Shown here: positions 54,282 through 62,036 of the stretch, in pieces
How the letters are laid out: each line of letters starts with the position of its first letter
How positions within the stretch are numbered: position 1 is the first letter of the stretch
From: Micromonospora zamorensis
GTDB taxonomy: Bacteria; Actinomycetota; Actinomycetes; Mycobacteriales; Micromonosporaceae
Direction: 5' to 3'
Length of the DNA stretch: 64,000 nt
Assembly: GCF_900090275.1 (NCBI RefSeq)
Contig: NZ_LT607755.1
Span: forward strand, 1,426,001 to 1,490,000
Position numbers and translations under genes: made by a program
Notes under the pieces: model-generated
Seen by the model: the letters and a program-made list of their open reading frames with translations, nothing else
The model's database searches: none
Told to the model about the DNA's origin: nothing

Positions 54282-55606
54282 CCGACGAGCCGCATCCCCA
54301 CGTACTGCTGCTGGGCTTCACCGTTGCGGATGACCTCTTCCAGCACATCGTGGCGCGAGACGTCGTCCTGCCCACCCAGACCCACACGTTCGCATGGGCC
54401 CTGGTCGAGAGCGTTCGCGCGACAGGATGCCCGGTACGACTGCTCTCCGCGGCTCCCGCGTCGACCTTCCCACGGAATCGGCAAATCAGCTTCAGGTCAG
54501 GGCGGTTCGAGCAGGACGGCGTGCAGGGAGAGATGCTGGGTTTCGTCAATCTGCTCGGCCTGAAACACGTGACGCGGTTCTTGGCGGCCGTACGTGCAGG
54601 TTCGCGCGCGTTACGCCAGCACGGCGACGACGTCCTGCTGATCCACGGCGTCCACACGCCCTTCCTGTGGTTCGGTGCCCTGGTCGCATGGCGGGGCTCC
54701 GCACAGGTTGTACCGATCCTGACCGATCCCCCCGGGGTGGTGCTCCCCGATGACGGTCGGATCGTGCGGGCGCTCCGCCGGCTGGATCACTCGTTGGTCC
54801 GCATGGCGCTGCGTCGGTGTTCCGGCGTTGTGGTGCTCACCGCCGCGCTTGCCGAGGATTTCGCGCCTTCGCTTCCGCGTCTTGTCATGGAGGGAATCTG
54901 CAACCCGCCGGCTGCCCAGGCATCAGCGTCTGAACCGGCTGGTTCGCTCGACGCGGACGGGCCCCGGGTGGCGAGTCGAGGGCCGGCAGCTGGCTTCCGG
55001 GACGTGGTGTATGCCGGCGGGCTCACTCGGGCCTACGGCGTTGACCGCCTGGTCGAGGCGTTCCGCGGCATGGACGATCCCGATCTGCGTCTGTTCCTGT
55101 TCGGTCGGGGAGAGCTGGAGGAATGGCTGCGGACGCAGGCGAAGGCAGATCCCCGTATAGCCCCACCCGAATTGCTTGACCGCGGTGGGTTGGTGCGGCG
55201 CCTCGCTCTCGCCTCGGTTCTGGTGAATCCGAGGCCGGTGGATCAATCGTTCGTCCGATACTCGTTTCCGTCGAAGCTCATCGAGTACCTGTCCACCGGC
55301 ATTCCGGTTGTGACCACCAGGCTGCCCGGCATCCCGGCCGACTACGATCCGTATCTCTGCTTTGCTGAGTCCGACACGGCCAAGGATCTGCGCGACGCCC
55401 TGCTCCGGGTGCTCGCCATGTCTCCTGCTGAGAGGGGCGCTCTCGGCAGTGCCGGAGCCGTGTTCGTACGACAGACGCGGGGGCCTGCGGCGCAGGGCGC
55501 GCGGATTCGGTCATTCCTGGTCGAACTGATGACCGCTACCCACAGTCATGGCCGTGTGCCGACGGAGAAGGGTGAGCTACCGCAGCACCCGTTCGGGCGG
55601 CGCTGA
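54278..55606 (+). CDS. Family 4 glycosyltransferase
   Basis: 442 residues from a GTG at 54278 after GGAAGGAGC, overlapping the preceding stop. The N-terminal domain has HVLLLGFTVADDLFQHIVAR and LLIHGVHTPFLWFGALVAW. The linker strand is less standard (RLVMEGICNPP), and the donor domain starts at RDVVYAGGLTRAYGVDRLVEA, followed by LFLFGRGELEEWL and SFPSKLIEYLSTGIPVVTTR. Similar N-termini occur in transferases of O-antigen clusters. The gene converges with the polymerase gene, whose stop overlaps its last 30 bases. Confidence 0.83.
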   Translation: MTDEPHPHVLLLGFTVADDLFQHIVARDVVLPTQTHTFAWALVESVRATGCPVRLLSAAPASTFPRNRQISFRSGRFEQDGVQGEMLGFVNLLGLKHVTRFLAAVRAGSRALRQHGDDVLLIHGVHTPFLWFGALVAWRGSAQVVPILTDPPGVVLPDDGRIVRALRRLDHSLVRMALRRCSGVVVLTAALAEDFAPSLPRLVMEGICNPPAAQASASEPAGSLDADGPRVASRGPAAGFRDVVYAGGLTRAYGVDRLVEAFRGMDDPDLRLFLFGRGELEEWLRTQAKADPRIAPPELLDRGGLVRRLALASVLVNPRPVDQSFVRYSFPSKLIEYLSTGIPVVTTRLPGIPADYDPYLCFAESDTAKDLRDALLRVLAMSPAERGALGSAGAVFVRQTRGPAAQGARIRSFLVELMTATHSHGRVPTEKGELPQHPFGRR

Positions 55607-56986
55607 GCCCTTCACGCTGCGGGTGAGGGCGGTCCACAGATACAGGAACAGCAGAGTGGCGAGACCGATCACCGCTGGGCGCGACATGCCGAGTTGGTTG
55701 TTCGCCGGAATGTAGGCGACGAGCAGACACATCTGAACGAAGATCAAGGTAGGCAGGATGCCGCCCGCGAGGTTCACCTCGCGCCAGAGCCGGGCGAAGA
55801 ACCAACCCAGGAAGGCCATGAAGAAGACGGTTCCCGGGAAAGTGAGATCCGAAGCCAGCCAGGGATAGATCGTCGACCAGTACATGCCGGCGGGCCATCC
55901 CGTCCGGCCCTCGGTGCGGACCGGGTAGGCCGGGTACTGGTCGGCCTCGATGCCGAGGTACTGGCTGCCGTACGAGGTGATCGCCGGAGTACTGCCCAGC
56001 CCGTGGGACCAAACGAACGGCGTTTCGAGGTTGTACGCGAGGCCGAGATAGCCATGGGTTGGGTAGATCACCAGCGCGGCGAGACCCGTCGCGACCCGTT
56101 CACCGGCAATCCGCTCAACTGTCGGATTGGCGCGGACGCGGTCGTGGGTGCCGAACTGGTCCACCCGATCGGCCTGACTGCTCATCATGTAGGCACAGAA
56201 GAGCGCGAACACGACTGCCACCAGCACTGTCGCACGCCGCCGCTTCACCCTTTGTGCGGCGCGGTCGCGATTTCGCGACGAGGCGATGAGCAGTCCGGCA
56301 GCAATCATCAGGACGAAGTCCCCGAGGCCCTTGAGTGTGCCGATGTAGAGAAAGAAGAGACTGTAGACCCCGATGCCGGCCAGCCCGACCAGTCGCAGAC
56401 CACCCGACAGCCGTCGCCAGTGGACGACCAGCAGTGGAACGAGCGCGGTGCCGAGGACGCCGAGCAGGGTCAGTACCTGGATGACCGGGTTCGTCCGTCC
56501 GTTGTCCTCCTGCTGCTGGTAGACAGTGAATTTGTTGAGGTACGCGCCTGCGGGGTCCTGCAGGCTGGCGATGATGCTGCCCGGGCCGGTCGCCCCGTAT
56601 TCGAGCAACAGGGCCACGCCGAAGACCACGTAGTAGATGCCGCTAGCCAGGACCAGCCGACGCGCCCGCAGCACGTCCGTGGATCGTGTCGTGCTGGCCC
56701 TCGGCCGAAAATCGTTGCGGAAGAGCTGGGCGACATAACCGACTGCAAAGGCGCCGGTAGCGCTCATCACGAACAGCCACAGCGTGCCGGGGTTTGGTAC
56801 CTCCTGCGCCAACGCCCCGGCCCAGAAGAGGCTGAATGTCCCCAGCATCCAACCGCCAGCCAGCAGCAGTGGCACCCAGGCTCGCAAGGAGCTACGGAAC
56901 AGGACCGGCGGATTGTGGTTTGGTCTTGGCAACGCCGACGGCGGCGCGAATCGACGTGTGGTGAGGTCTGGTGTTGTCGTGCTCAT
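55577..56986 (-). CDS. Wzy-like oligosaccharide repeat-unit polymerase
   Basis: 469 residues from ATG 56986 (MSTTTPDLTTRRF) with GGGAGC upstream. It is a polytopic protein with about ten to twelve helices: LLLAGGWMLGTFSLFWAGAL, LWLFVMSATGAFAVGYVAQL, VLASGIYYVVFGVALLLEYG and others. A large outer loop holds THGYLGLAYNLETPFVWSHG, followed by WPAGMYWSTIYPWLASDL. This loop pattern and the neighbouring Wzx-like flippase argue for O-antigen/capsule-type polymerisation on the outside of the membrane. Sequence conservation in Wzy is low, so the call rests on topology and context. Confidence 0.7.
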   Translation of the reverse strand: MSTTTPDLTTRRFAPPSALPRPNHNPPVLFRSSLRAWVPLLLAGGWMLGTFSLFWAGALAQEVPNPGTLWLFVMSATGAFAVGYVAQLFRNDFRPRASTTRSTDVLRARRLVLASGIYYVVFGVALLLEYGATGPGSIIASLQDPAGAYLNKFTVYQQQEDNGRTNPVIQVLTLLGVLGTALVPLLVVHWRRLSGGLRLVGLAGIGVYSLFFLYIGTLKGLGDFVLMIAAGLLIASSRNRDRAAQRVKRRRATVLVAVVFALFCAYMMSSQADRVDQFGTHDRVRANPTVERIAGERVATGLAALVIYPTHGYLGLAYNLETPFVWSHGLGSTPAITSYGSQYLGIEADQYPAYPVRTEGRTGWPAGMYWSTIYPWLASDLTFPGTVFFMAFLGWFFARLWREVNLAGGILPTLIFVQMCLLVAYIPANNQLGMSRPAVIGLATLLFLYLWTALTRSVKGSAPPERVLR

Positions 56987-57446
56987 CCAGCTGTGCTCCC
57001 GCGTCAGTGTCCGCTCCGCCGGGTGCCTCCCGGTAGTGGTCGTTCCGCTCGTCCCCACTGTGCGCCGCCAGGCTCGCCGTCCGTGGGCACACGCAATGAC
57101 CAACGACGTGTCGCCTCTGGGGCAGGCCAGGTCGCAGACGGGGCGTACCGGATGAGGGCGTCACCAGTGCGTAAGGGTGTTATAGCAAGGGTCGGTCCGT
57201 TACTTCGGATGTTTCATGAATTGGACGTCAGTTGGGCCGGGTGTAAAGCGGCGGTCGTATCCTCTTTGTCGTACTTTACGTTGACTTAGCAGAGGAGCGC
57301 GTATCTGTTGAGCCGACATGTCGTTGTCCCCGGTGCTGCAACCGGCCGAGACTGCCCTTGCTCCGGACGGATGCGTGGGCGGTGCCCCGGCTCCACTGTC
57401 GAGTCGTCGGGCAGCGGACCGGCGAATCGACGACACGGGAGAACCA
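56987..57446. promoter_or_regulatory. Long divergent intergenic region with a candidate promoter
   Basis: 460 bases without a gene. On the + strand, TTGGAC (57221-57226) and TAAAGC (57244-57249) are 17 bases apart and could drive the CapE-CapF-CapG unit, leaving a leader of about 190 bases. The stretch 57174-57290 is markedly AT-rich. The leader may hold regulation, but I cannot define a structure. Confidence 0.45.
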
Positions 57447-58487
57447 ATGACTTTCGCGACCACCGGACGCCGCGTACTCATCACCGGCGGCACGGGTTCC
57501 TTTGGGCAGACGATGGTGCGCCGCCTCCTCGACCGTGGAGTTGGCGAGGTCCGGGTGCTCAGCCGGGACGAGGCCAAGCAGGACGCCATGCGTCGGCTGC
57601 TCGGCGACGAGCGGGCCCGTTACTACGTCGGAGACGTGCGGGACTACGACTCGGTGCTCAAGGCCAGCCGGGGCATCGACTACATCTTTCACGCGGCCGC
57701 CCTCAAACAGGTGCCCTCGTGCGAGTTCTTCCCGCTTGAGGCGGTCCGGACGAACGTGTTGGGCAGCAGCAATGTCGTCGAGGCTGCCGAGCGCAATGGC
57801 GTCGGCTCGGTCGTGGTGCTCAGCACCGACAAGGCTGTATACCCTGTCAACGCGATGGGGATGAGCAAGGCGATGATGGAGAAGGTCGCCCAGGCACACG
57901 CTCGGAACAACCCGAACAGCGCCACCACGGTCTCCTGCGTCCGGTACGGCAACGTCATGTACTCCCGTGGCTCGGTGATTCCGCTCTTCATCGAGCAGAT
58001 CAAGGCGGGCCGGGCACCTACCGTGACCGCCCCGGAGATGACCCGCTTCCTGATGTCGCTGGCCGACTCGGTGGAGCTGGTGGAGCACGCCTTCCAGCAC
58101 GCCCGGCCCGGCGACATCTTCATCCGCAAGGCCGCCGCCTGCACCGTCGGCGACCTGGCTGAGGCGCTCTGTCAAATGTTCGACGTGCCCTCCAAGCTCG
58201 ACGTGATCGGCGTACGGCACGGCGAGAAACAGGCTGAGACGCTGGCCAGCCGGGAGGAACTCGCTCACGCCGAGGACTTCGGCGACTTCCTTCGGGTGCC
58301 GCTCGACGGCCGTGACCTCAACTACGCGCTCTACGTCTCCGAAGGCGGTCTCGGCGACGGGCGGACCGAGGACTTCAACTCGTCGAACGCGCCACAGCTC
58401 GGCGTACCCGAGATCATCGAACTGCTGAAGACGCTGCCCGAGGTGCGCGCGGAGCTGGCGCTGCGGGATCCGGTGCTGGCGTGCTGA
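57447..58487 (+). CDS. capE: CapE-type UDP-GlcNAc 4,6-dehydratase/5-epimerase
   Basis: 346 residues from ATG 57447 with GGGAGAACC upstream; the frame is open for 43 more codons without a site. CapE/WbjB/FnlA starts UDP-N-acetyl-L-fucosamine synthesis from UDP-GlcNAc. Signals: LITGGTGSFGQTMVRR, VLSRDEAKQDAMRRLL, YYVGDVRDYDSV, IFHAAALKQVPSCEFFPLEA, VVLSTDKAVYPVNAMGMSKA (Met/Lys active-site stretch), CVRYGNVMYSRGSVIPLF and TRFLMSLADSVELV. The C-terminal segment (KQAETLASREELA, FNSSNAPQL) is the CapE type, not FlaA1. First gene of a four-gene coupled unit. Confidence 0.9.
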   Translation: MTFATTGRRVLITGGTGSFGQTMVRRLLDRGVGEVRVLSRDEAKQDAMRRLLGDERARYYVGDVRDYDSVLKASRGIDYIFHAAALKQVPSCEFFPLEAVRTNVLGSSNVVEAAERNGVGSVVVLSTDKAVYPVNAMGMSKAMMEKVAQAHARNNPNSATTVSCVRYGNVMYSRGSVIPLFIEQIKAGRAPTVTAPEMTRFLMSLADSVELVEHAFQHARPGDIFIRKAAACTVGDLAEALCQMFDVPSKLDVIGVRHGEKQAETLASREELAHAEDFGDFLRVPLDGRDLNYALYVSEGGLGDGRTEDFNSSNAPQLGVPEIIELLKTLPEVRAELALRDPVLAC

Positions 58488-59608
58488 GGCTCGCCGTCAC
58501 CGGTGCCGGCGGCTTCCTCGGCTGGCACGTCCGGGTGCTGCTGCGCGCTCTGGGTTGGCCGGAACCGGTCGTGGTGAGCCGGGGCGAACTCGCCGATCCC
58601 GACCTGGTCGCGGCGAAGGTGGACGGAGTCGACCGGGTGCTGCACCTGGCCGGCGTGAACCGGGGTGAGCCGGCCGATGTCGCTGCCGGGAACGTCCTGC
58701 TCGCCGCGCAGCTCGCGGAGGGACTCAAGCACTGCGCGAACCTGCCGACGCGGGTTGTCTACGCCAATTCGGTGCAGGCCGGCAACGGCACTGCGTACGG
58801 CGACGCCAAGGCCACCGCGGCGCAGGTGCTGGCGGATACCGGCGTCGACCTCGATGACGTGTCGCTGCCGAACCTCTACGGCGAGCACGGACGCCCGTAC
58901 TACAACTCCGCGGTGGCGACGTTCTGTCGGGTGCTCGCGGAGGGCGGCCGGCCGGAGGTGCACGCCGACCGTGAGTTGAGCCTCGTGCACGTCACCGACG
59001 CGGCTGCCCGGCTCATCGGTGTGCCGGCCGGCGGTTCATGGGATCCATCCATGCCGCCACTGCGCGTCGGAGTCCGAGAGCTGGCCCATCGGCTCACCGA
59101 GATCGCCGCGACGTACCGGACAGGGGACATCCCGGACCTGCTGAAGCGGCATGATGTGCGGCTCTTCAACACATACCGGTCACACTGTTTTCCGGCGCAC
59201 TACCCCCTGGCGCTGCCCCGCCGCGCGGATGCCCGGGGTGAGCTGGTCGAGACGGTCAAGGCGCACGGCGGTGCCGGCCAGACCTTCTGCTCCACCACGC
59301 TGCCCGGGATCACCCGCGGCGAACACTTCCACCTGGCCAAGGTGGAGCGGTTCGTGGTGCTGCGCGGCTCTGCTGAGATCAGCCTGCGGCGAGTGGGCGA
59401 CACCGAAGTCCTGCGCTTCCCAGTTAGCGGCGACAAGCCGGTGCTCGTGGACATGCCGACGATGTGGGCCCACAAGTTGGTGAACACCGGGCCGGACGAG
59501 CTGGTGACGATGTTCTGGACCAACGAGATCTTCGACCCGGACCGACCGGATACCTGGCCTGAGGCGGTGGTGGCGGCCCGACCGGCGCCGGTGGCGGTCG
59601 GGGCGTGA
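58481..59608 (+). CDS. capF: CapF-type bifunctional reductase with cupin domain
   Basis: 375 residues from a GTG at 58481, overlapping capE by 7 bases. CapF/WbjC reduces and epimerises the 4-keto intermediate to UDP-N-acetyl-L-talosamine with NADPH. The N-terminal SDR half has VTGAGGFLGWHVRVLL, VLHLAGVNRG, VVYANSVQAGNGTAYGDAK and LPNLYGEHGRPYYN. From about residue 250 a cupin follows (FCSTTLPGITRGEHFHLAKV, ERFVVLRGSAEISLRR) with the metal-binding His pair. Both halves look intact, which fits a functional enzyme. Some SDR Tyr/Lys positions are replaced, as is usual for CapF. Confidence 0.88.
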   Translation: MLRLAVTGAGGFLGWHVRVLLRALGWPEPVVVSRGELADPDLVAAKVDGVDRVLHLAGVNRGEPADVAAGNVLLAAQLAEGLKHCANLPTRVVYANSVQAGNGTAYGDAKATAAQVLADTGVDLDDVSLPNLYGEHGRPYYNSAVATFCRVLAEGGRPEVHADRELSLVHVTDAAARLIGVPAGGSWDPSMPPLRVGVRELAHRLTEIAATYRTGDIPDLLKRHDVRLFNTYRSHCFPAHYPLALPRRADARGELVETVKAHGGAGQTFCSTTLPGITRGEHFHLAKVERFVVLRGSAEISLRRVGDTEVLRFPVSGDKPVLVDMPTMWAHKLVNTGPDELVTMFWTNEIFDPDRPDTWPEAVVAARPAPVAVGA

Positions 59609-60843
59609 GGATTGGCCTGATCAGCCAGTGGTATCCGCCGGAGGGCGTCTTCATACCGGGTAACCTGGCGCGCCAACTGGCCGGCCGTGGCCACGAGGTC
59701 AAGGTCCTCACCACATTCCCGAGCTATCCGTACGGCCGAGTCTTTCCTGGCTGGCAACAGCGCTGGCGGCATCGGGAAACTGAGGGGCCGGTGATGGTCC
59801 GGCGTGTGCCCGCCTATCCCAGCCACGACACCTCCACCGTCCGGCGCGCCCTGAGCCACCTCTCCTTCGGAGCCACCAGCGCGGTGGCCGGGGCGCGGTG
59901 GCTCGCTGACGTCGACGTCACGTACGTCTACCACCCGCCGCCCACGGCCGTCGCCGCTGCGGCACTCCAGCGTGCGGCCCGCCGAACACCGATCGTGCTT
60001 CACGTGCAGGATCTGTGGCCCGAGTCGGTGACGCAGTCCGGGATGGCACCGACCGGCCGGGTCGGGCGATGGCTGGAGCGGTCCATCGGGGCGCTGATGC
60101 GCGGGACGTACCGGCTGGCCGATGCCATCGTGGTGATTTCGCCGACGATGGCTGAGCGGGTCGTGGCCGGCGGCGCCGACCCGGACCGGGTGCGGGTGGT
60201 CTGGAACTGGACTGACGACGCGCTGTTCCGGCCGGTGCCGGTCACCGACGAGGCGCGCGCGGTGCTCGGTCACCGCCAGCGCTGCACCGTGATGTTCGCG
60301 GGCAACCTCGGGCTCCTGCAGGGCATCGAGACGGCCATCCGGGCGGCGGCCGCCGCGAGTGACCGGATGGACCTGGTGCTGGTCGGCTCCGGCGCGGGTG
60401 AGGACGGCGCCCGTCGATTGGCCGCCGACCTGGGTGCCGACAACGTGCGGTTCATCGGTCGGCGTCCGCCCGAACAGATGGCGGAGCTGTACGCGGCAGC
60501 GCAATGGCAACTTTTGTGCCTGCGCGACGTACCCGCCCTGCGCGCCGCCGTCCCGTCGAAGCTGCAGGCCGCGTTGGCCTGCGGTGTTCCGGTGATCGCT
60601 GCCGCGGGCGGCGACACTGCGGCCCTTGTCCGGTCGGCCGGGGTCGGTCTCGTCTGCCCGCCAGAGGACTGGCGGGCGCTCGCCGAAAGGTTCGTGGAAG
60701 CGTCCGACCAGCCGGCCGCCACGCGGCAGGCCATGGCGGACCGGGCCCGCCAGGTGTACCGCGATCGGATGTCCCTGCGCGTAGGCGTCGATCAGTTCGA
60801 AGACATCCTGACCAAGGTGGCAGCGCAGAGAGGACGGGCATGA
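59605..60843 (+). CDS. WbuB-like family 4 glycosyltransferase
   Basis: 412 residues from a GTG at 59605 overlapping capF by 4 bases (GTGA). N-terminus IGLISQWYPPEGVFIPGNLA and LAGRGHEVKVLTTFPSYPYG, then VYHPPPTAVAAAAL, VLHVQDLWPESVTQSGM, IVVISPTMAERV, WNWTDDALFRP and PSKLQAALACGVPVIAAAGG. This is the WbuB/WcaI pattern. In O-antigen clusters WbuB is the N-acetyl-L-fucosamine transferase, and its place between capF and capG supports the same donor here. The stop overlaps the ATG of capG. Confidence 0.87.
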   Translation: MRIGLISQWYPPEGVFIPGNLARQLAGRGHEVKVLTTFPSYPYGRVFPGWQQRWRHRETEGPVMVRRVPAYPSHDTSTVRRALSHLSFGATSAVAGARWLADVDVTYVYHPPPTAVAAAALQRAARRTPIVLHVQDLWPESVTQSGMAPTGRVGRWLERSIGALMRGTYRLADAIVVISPTMAERVVAGGADPDRVRVVWNWTDDALFRPVPVTDEARAVLGHRQRCTVMFAGNLGLLQGIETAIRAAAAASDRMDLVLVGSGAGEDGARRLAADLGADNVRFIGRRPPEQMAELYAAAQWQLLCLRDVPALRAAVPSKLQAALACGVPVIAAAGGDTAALVRSAGVGLVCPPEDWRALAERFVEASDQPAATRQAMADRARQVYRDRMSLRVGVDQFEDILTKVAAQRGRA

Positions 60844-61964
60844 CCCGCATCATGACAGTGGTTGGCACCCGGCCGGAGATCATTCGACTGTCCCGGGTGC
60901 TTACCAGACTGGACAGCACGGTCGACCACACACTGATTCACACGGGGCAGAACTGGGACCCGACCCTGTCCGACGTGTTCTTCACCGAGCTGCGACTGCG
61001 CCAGCCGGACCGGTTCCTGGAGGTCGACACGTCGTCGCTCGGCCGGGTGCTCGGCGGGGTGCTGGTCGGCATGGAGGCGGCGATCGCCGAGGTGCGGCCG
61101 GATGCGCTGCTGGTGCTGGGCGACACGAACAGCTGCATCGCCGCCCTGATGGCGCGACGGATGCGGGTGCCGGTCTACCACATGGAGGCCGGCAACCGGT
61201 GCTTCGATCTGAACGTGCCGGAGGAGACCAACCGGCGGCTGGTCGACCACGTGGCCGACTTCAACCTCGTCTACACCGAACACGCCCGGCGTAACCTGCT
61301 CGCCGAGGGCCTGCACCCGCGGCGGATCCTGCACACCGGCTCGCCGATGCGGGAGGTGCTGGAGCACTATCGTGCACCGATCGCCAGCTCGACCATTCTG
61401 CGGCGGCTGGAGCTCGATCGAGGCGGGTACTTCCTGGTCAGTGCCCACCGCGAGGAGAACGTGGACCGTCCCGACCGGCTTCGTCGGCTCCTGGACTGTC
61501 TTGTCGCAGTGCGGGACAGGTGGGGCCGCCCGGTGCTGGTCTCCACCCATCCGCGCACCCGTAAACGGCTGGAGGCGCTGGCCCCGGACGCGACCGCTCT
61601 GGACGGCATCGCCTTCCATGAGCCGTTCGGCCTGCTCGACTACGTGCACCTGGAGACCAAGGCTTACTGCACTCTGTCGGACAGTGGAACGATCAGCGAG
61701 GAGGCCGCCATCCTCGGCTTCCCCGCTGTGACGCTGCGCGAGTCCATCGAACGTCCGGAGGCGCTCGACGCCGGCGGCATCATCATGACCGGCCTCGACC
61801 CGCAGGGCGTGGTCGAGGCGGTCGAGGTGACCGTGGCGCAGGTCGCTACCCAGGGGGTGCCCTGCCCGGTCGACTACCAGGTGCCGGACACCTCCCGGCG
61901 GGTGGTCGACTTCATCCTCTCCACGGTCCGCCGGCACCACGACTGGGCGGGCATCCGCCGCTGA
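60840..61964 (+). CDS. capG: CapG-type UDP-HexNAc 2-epimerase
   Basis: 374 residues from ATG 60840 (GAGGA upstream; ATGA overlap with the transferase). CapG/WbjD converts UDP-N-acetyl-L-talosamine to UDP-N-acetyl-L-fucosamine. Family motifs: VVGTRPEIIRLSRVL, LIHTGQNWDPTLSDVFF, LLVLGDTNSCIAALMA, HMEAGNRCFDLNVPEETNRR, LHTGSPMREVLEHY, FLVSAHREENVDRP and TLSDSGTISEEAAILG. The HxGQN and FDLNVPEETNR wording favours CapG over WecB, whose HTGQH differs. Last gene of the coupled unit and followed by a strong hairpin. Confidence 0.9.
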   Translation: MTRIMTVVGTRPEIIRLSRVLTRLDSTVDHTLIHTGQNWDPTLSDVFFTELRLRQPDRFLEVDTSSLGRVLGGVLVGMEAAIAEVRPDALLVLGDTNSCIAALMARRMRVPVYHMEAGNRCFDLNVPEETNRRLVDHVADFNLVYTEHARRNLLAEGLHPRRILHTGSPMREVLEHYRAPIASSTILRRLELDRGGYFLVSAHREENVDRPDRLRRLLDCLVAVRDRWGRPVLVSTHPRTRKRLEALAPDATALDGIAFHEPFGLLDYVHLETKAYCTLSDSGTISEEAAILGFPAVTLRESIERPEALDAGGIIMTGLDPQGVVEAVEVTVAQVATQGVPCPVDYQVPDTSRRVVDFILSTVRRHHDWAGIRR

Positions 61965-61976
61965 GCCAGGCAGTGA

Positions 61977-62014
61977 CAGGGCCGGCGACCGCACCCCCGC
62001 GGTCGCCGGCCCTG
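61977..62014. terminator. Perfect 16-base bidirectional hairpin
   Basis: Arms 61977-61992 and 61999-62014 pair without mismatch around a 6-base loop. It lies between the capG stop and the - strand stop at 62037. Confidence 0.85.
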
Positions 62015-62036
62015 ATGCGCCAGCCCAGTCGCGCGA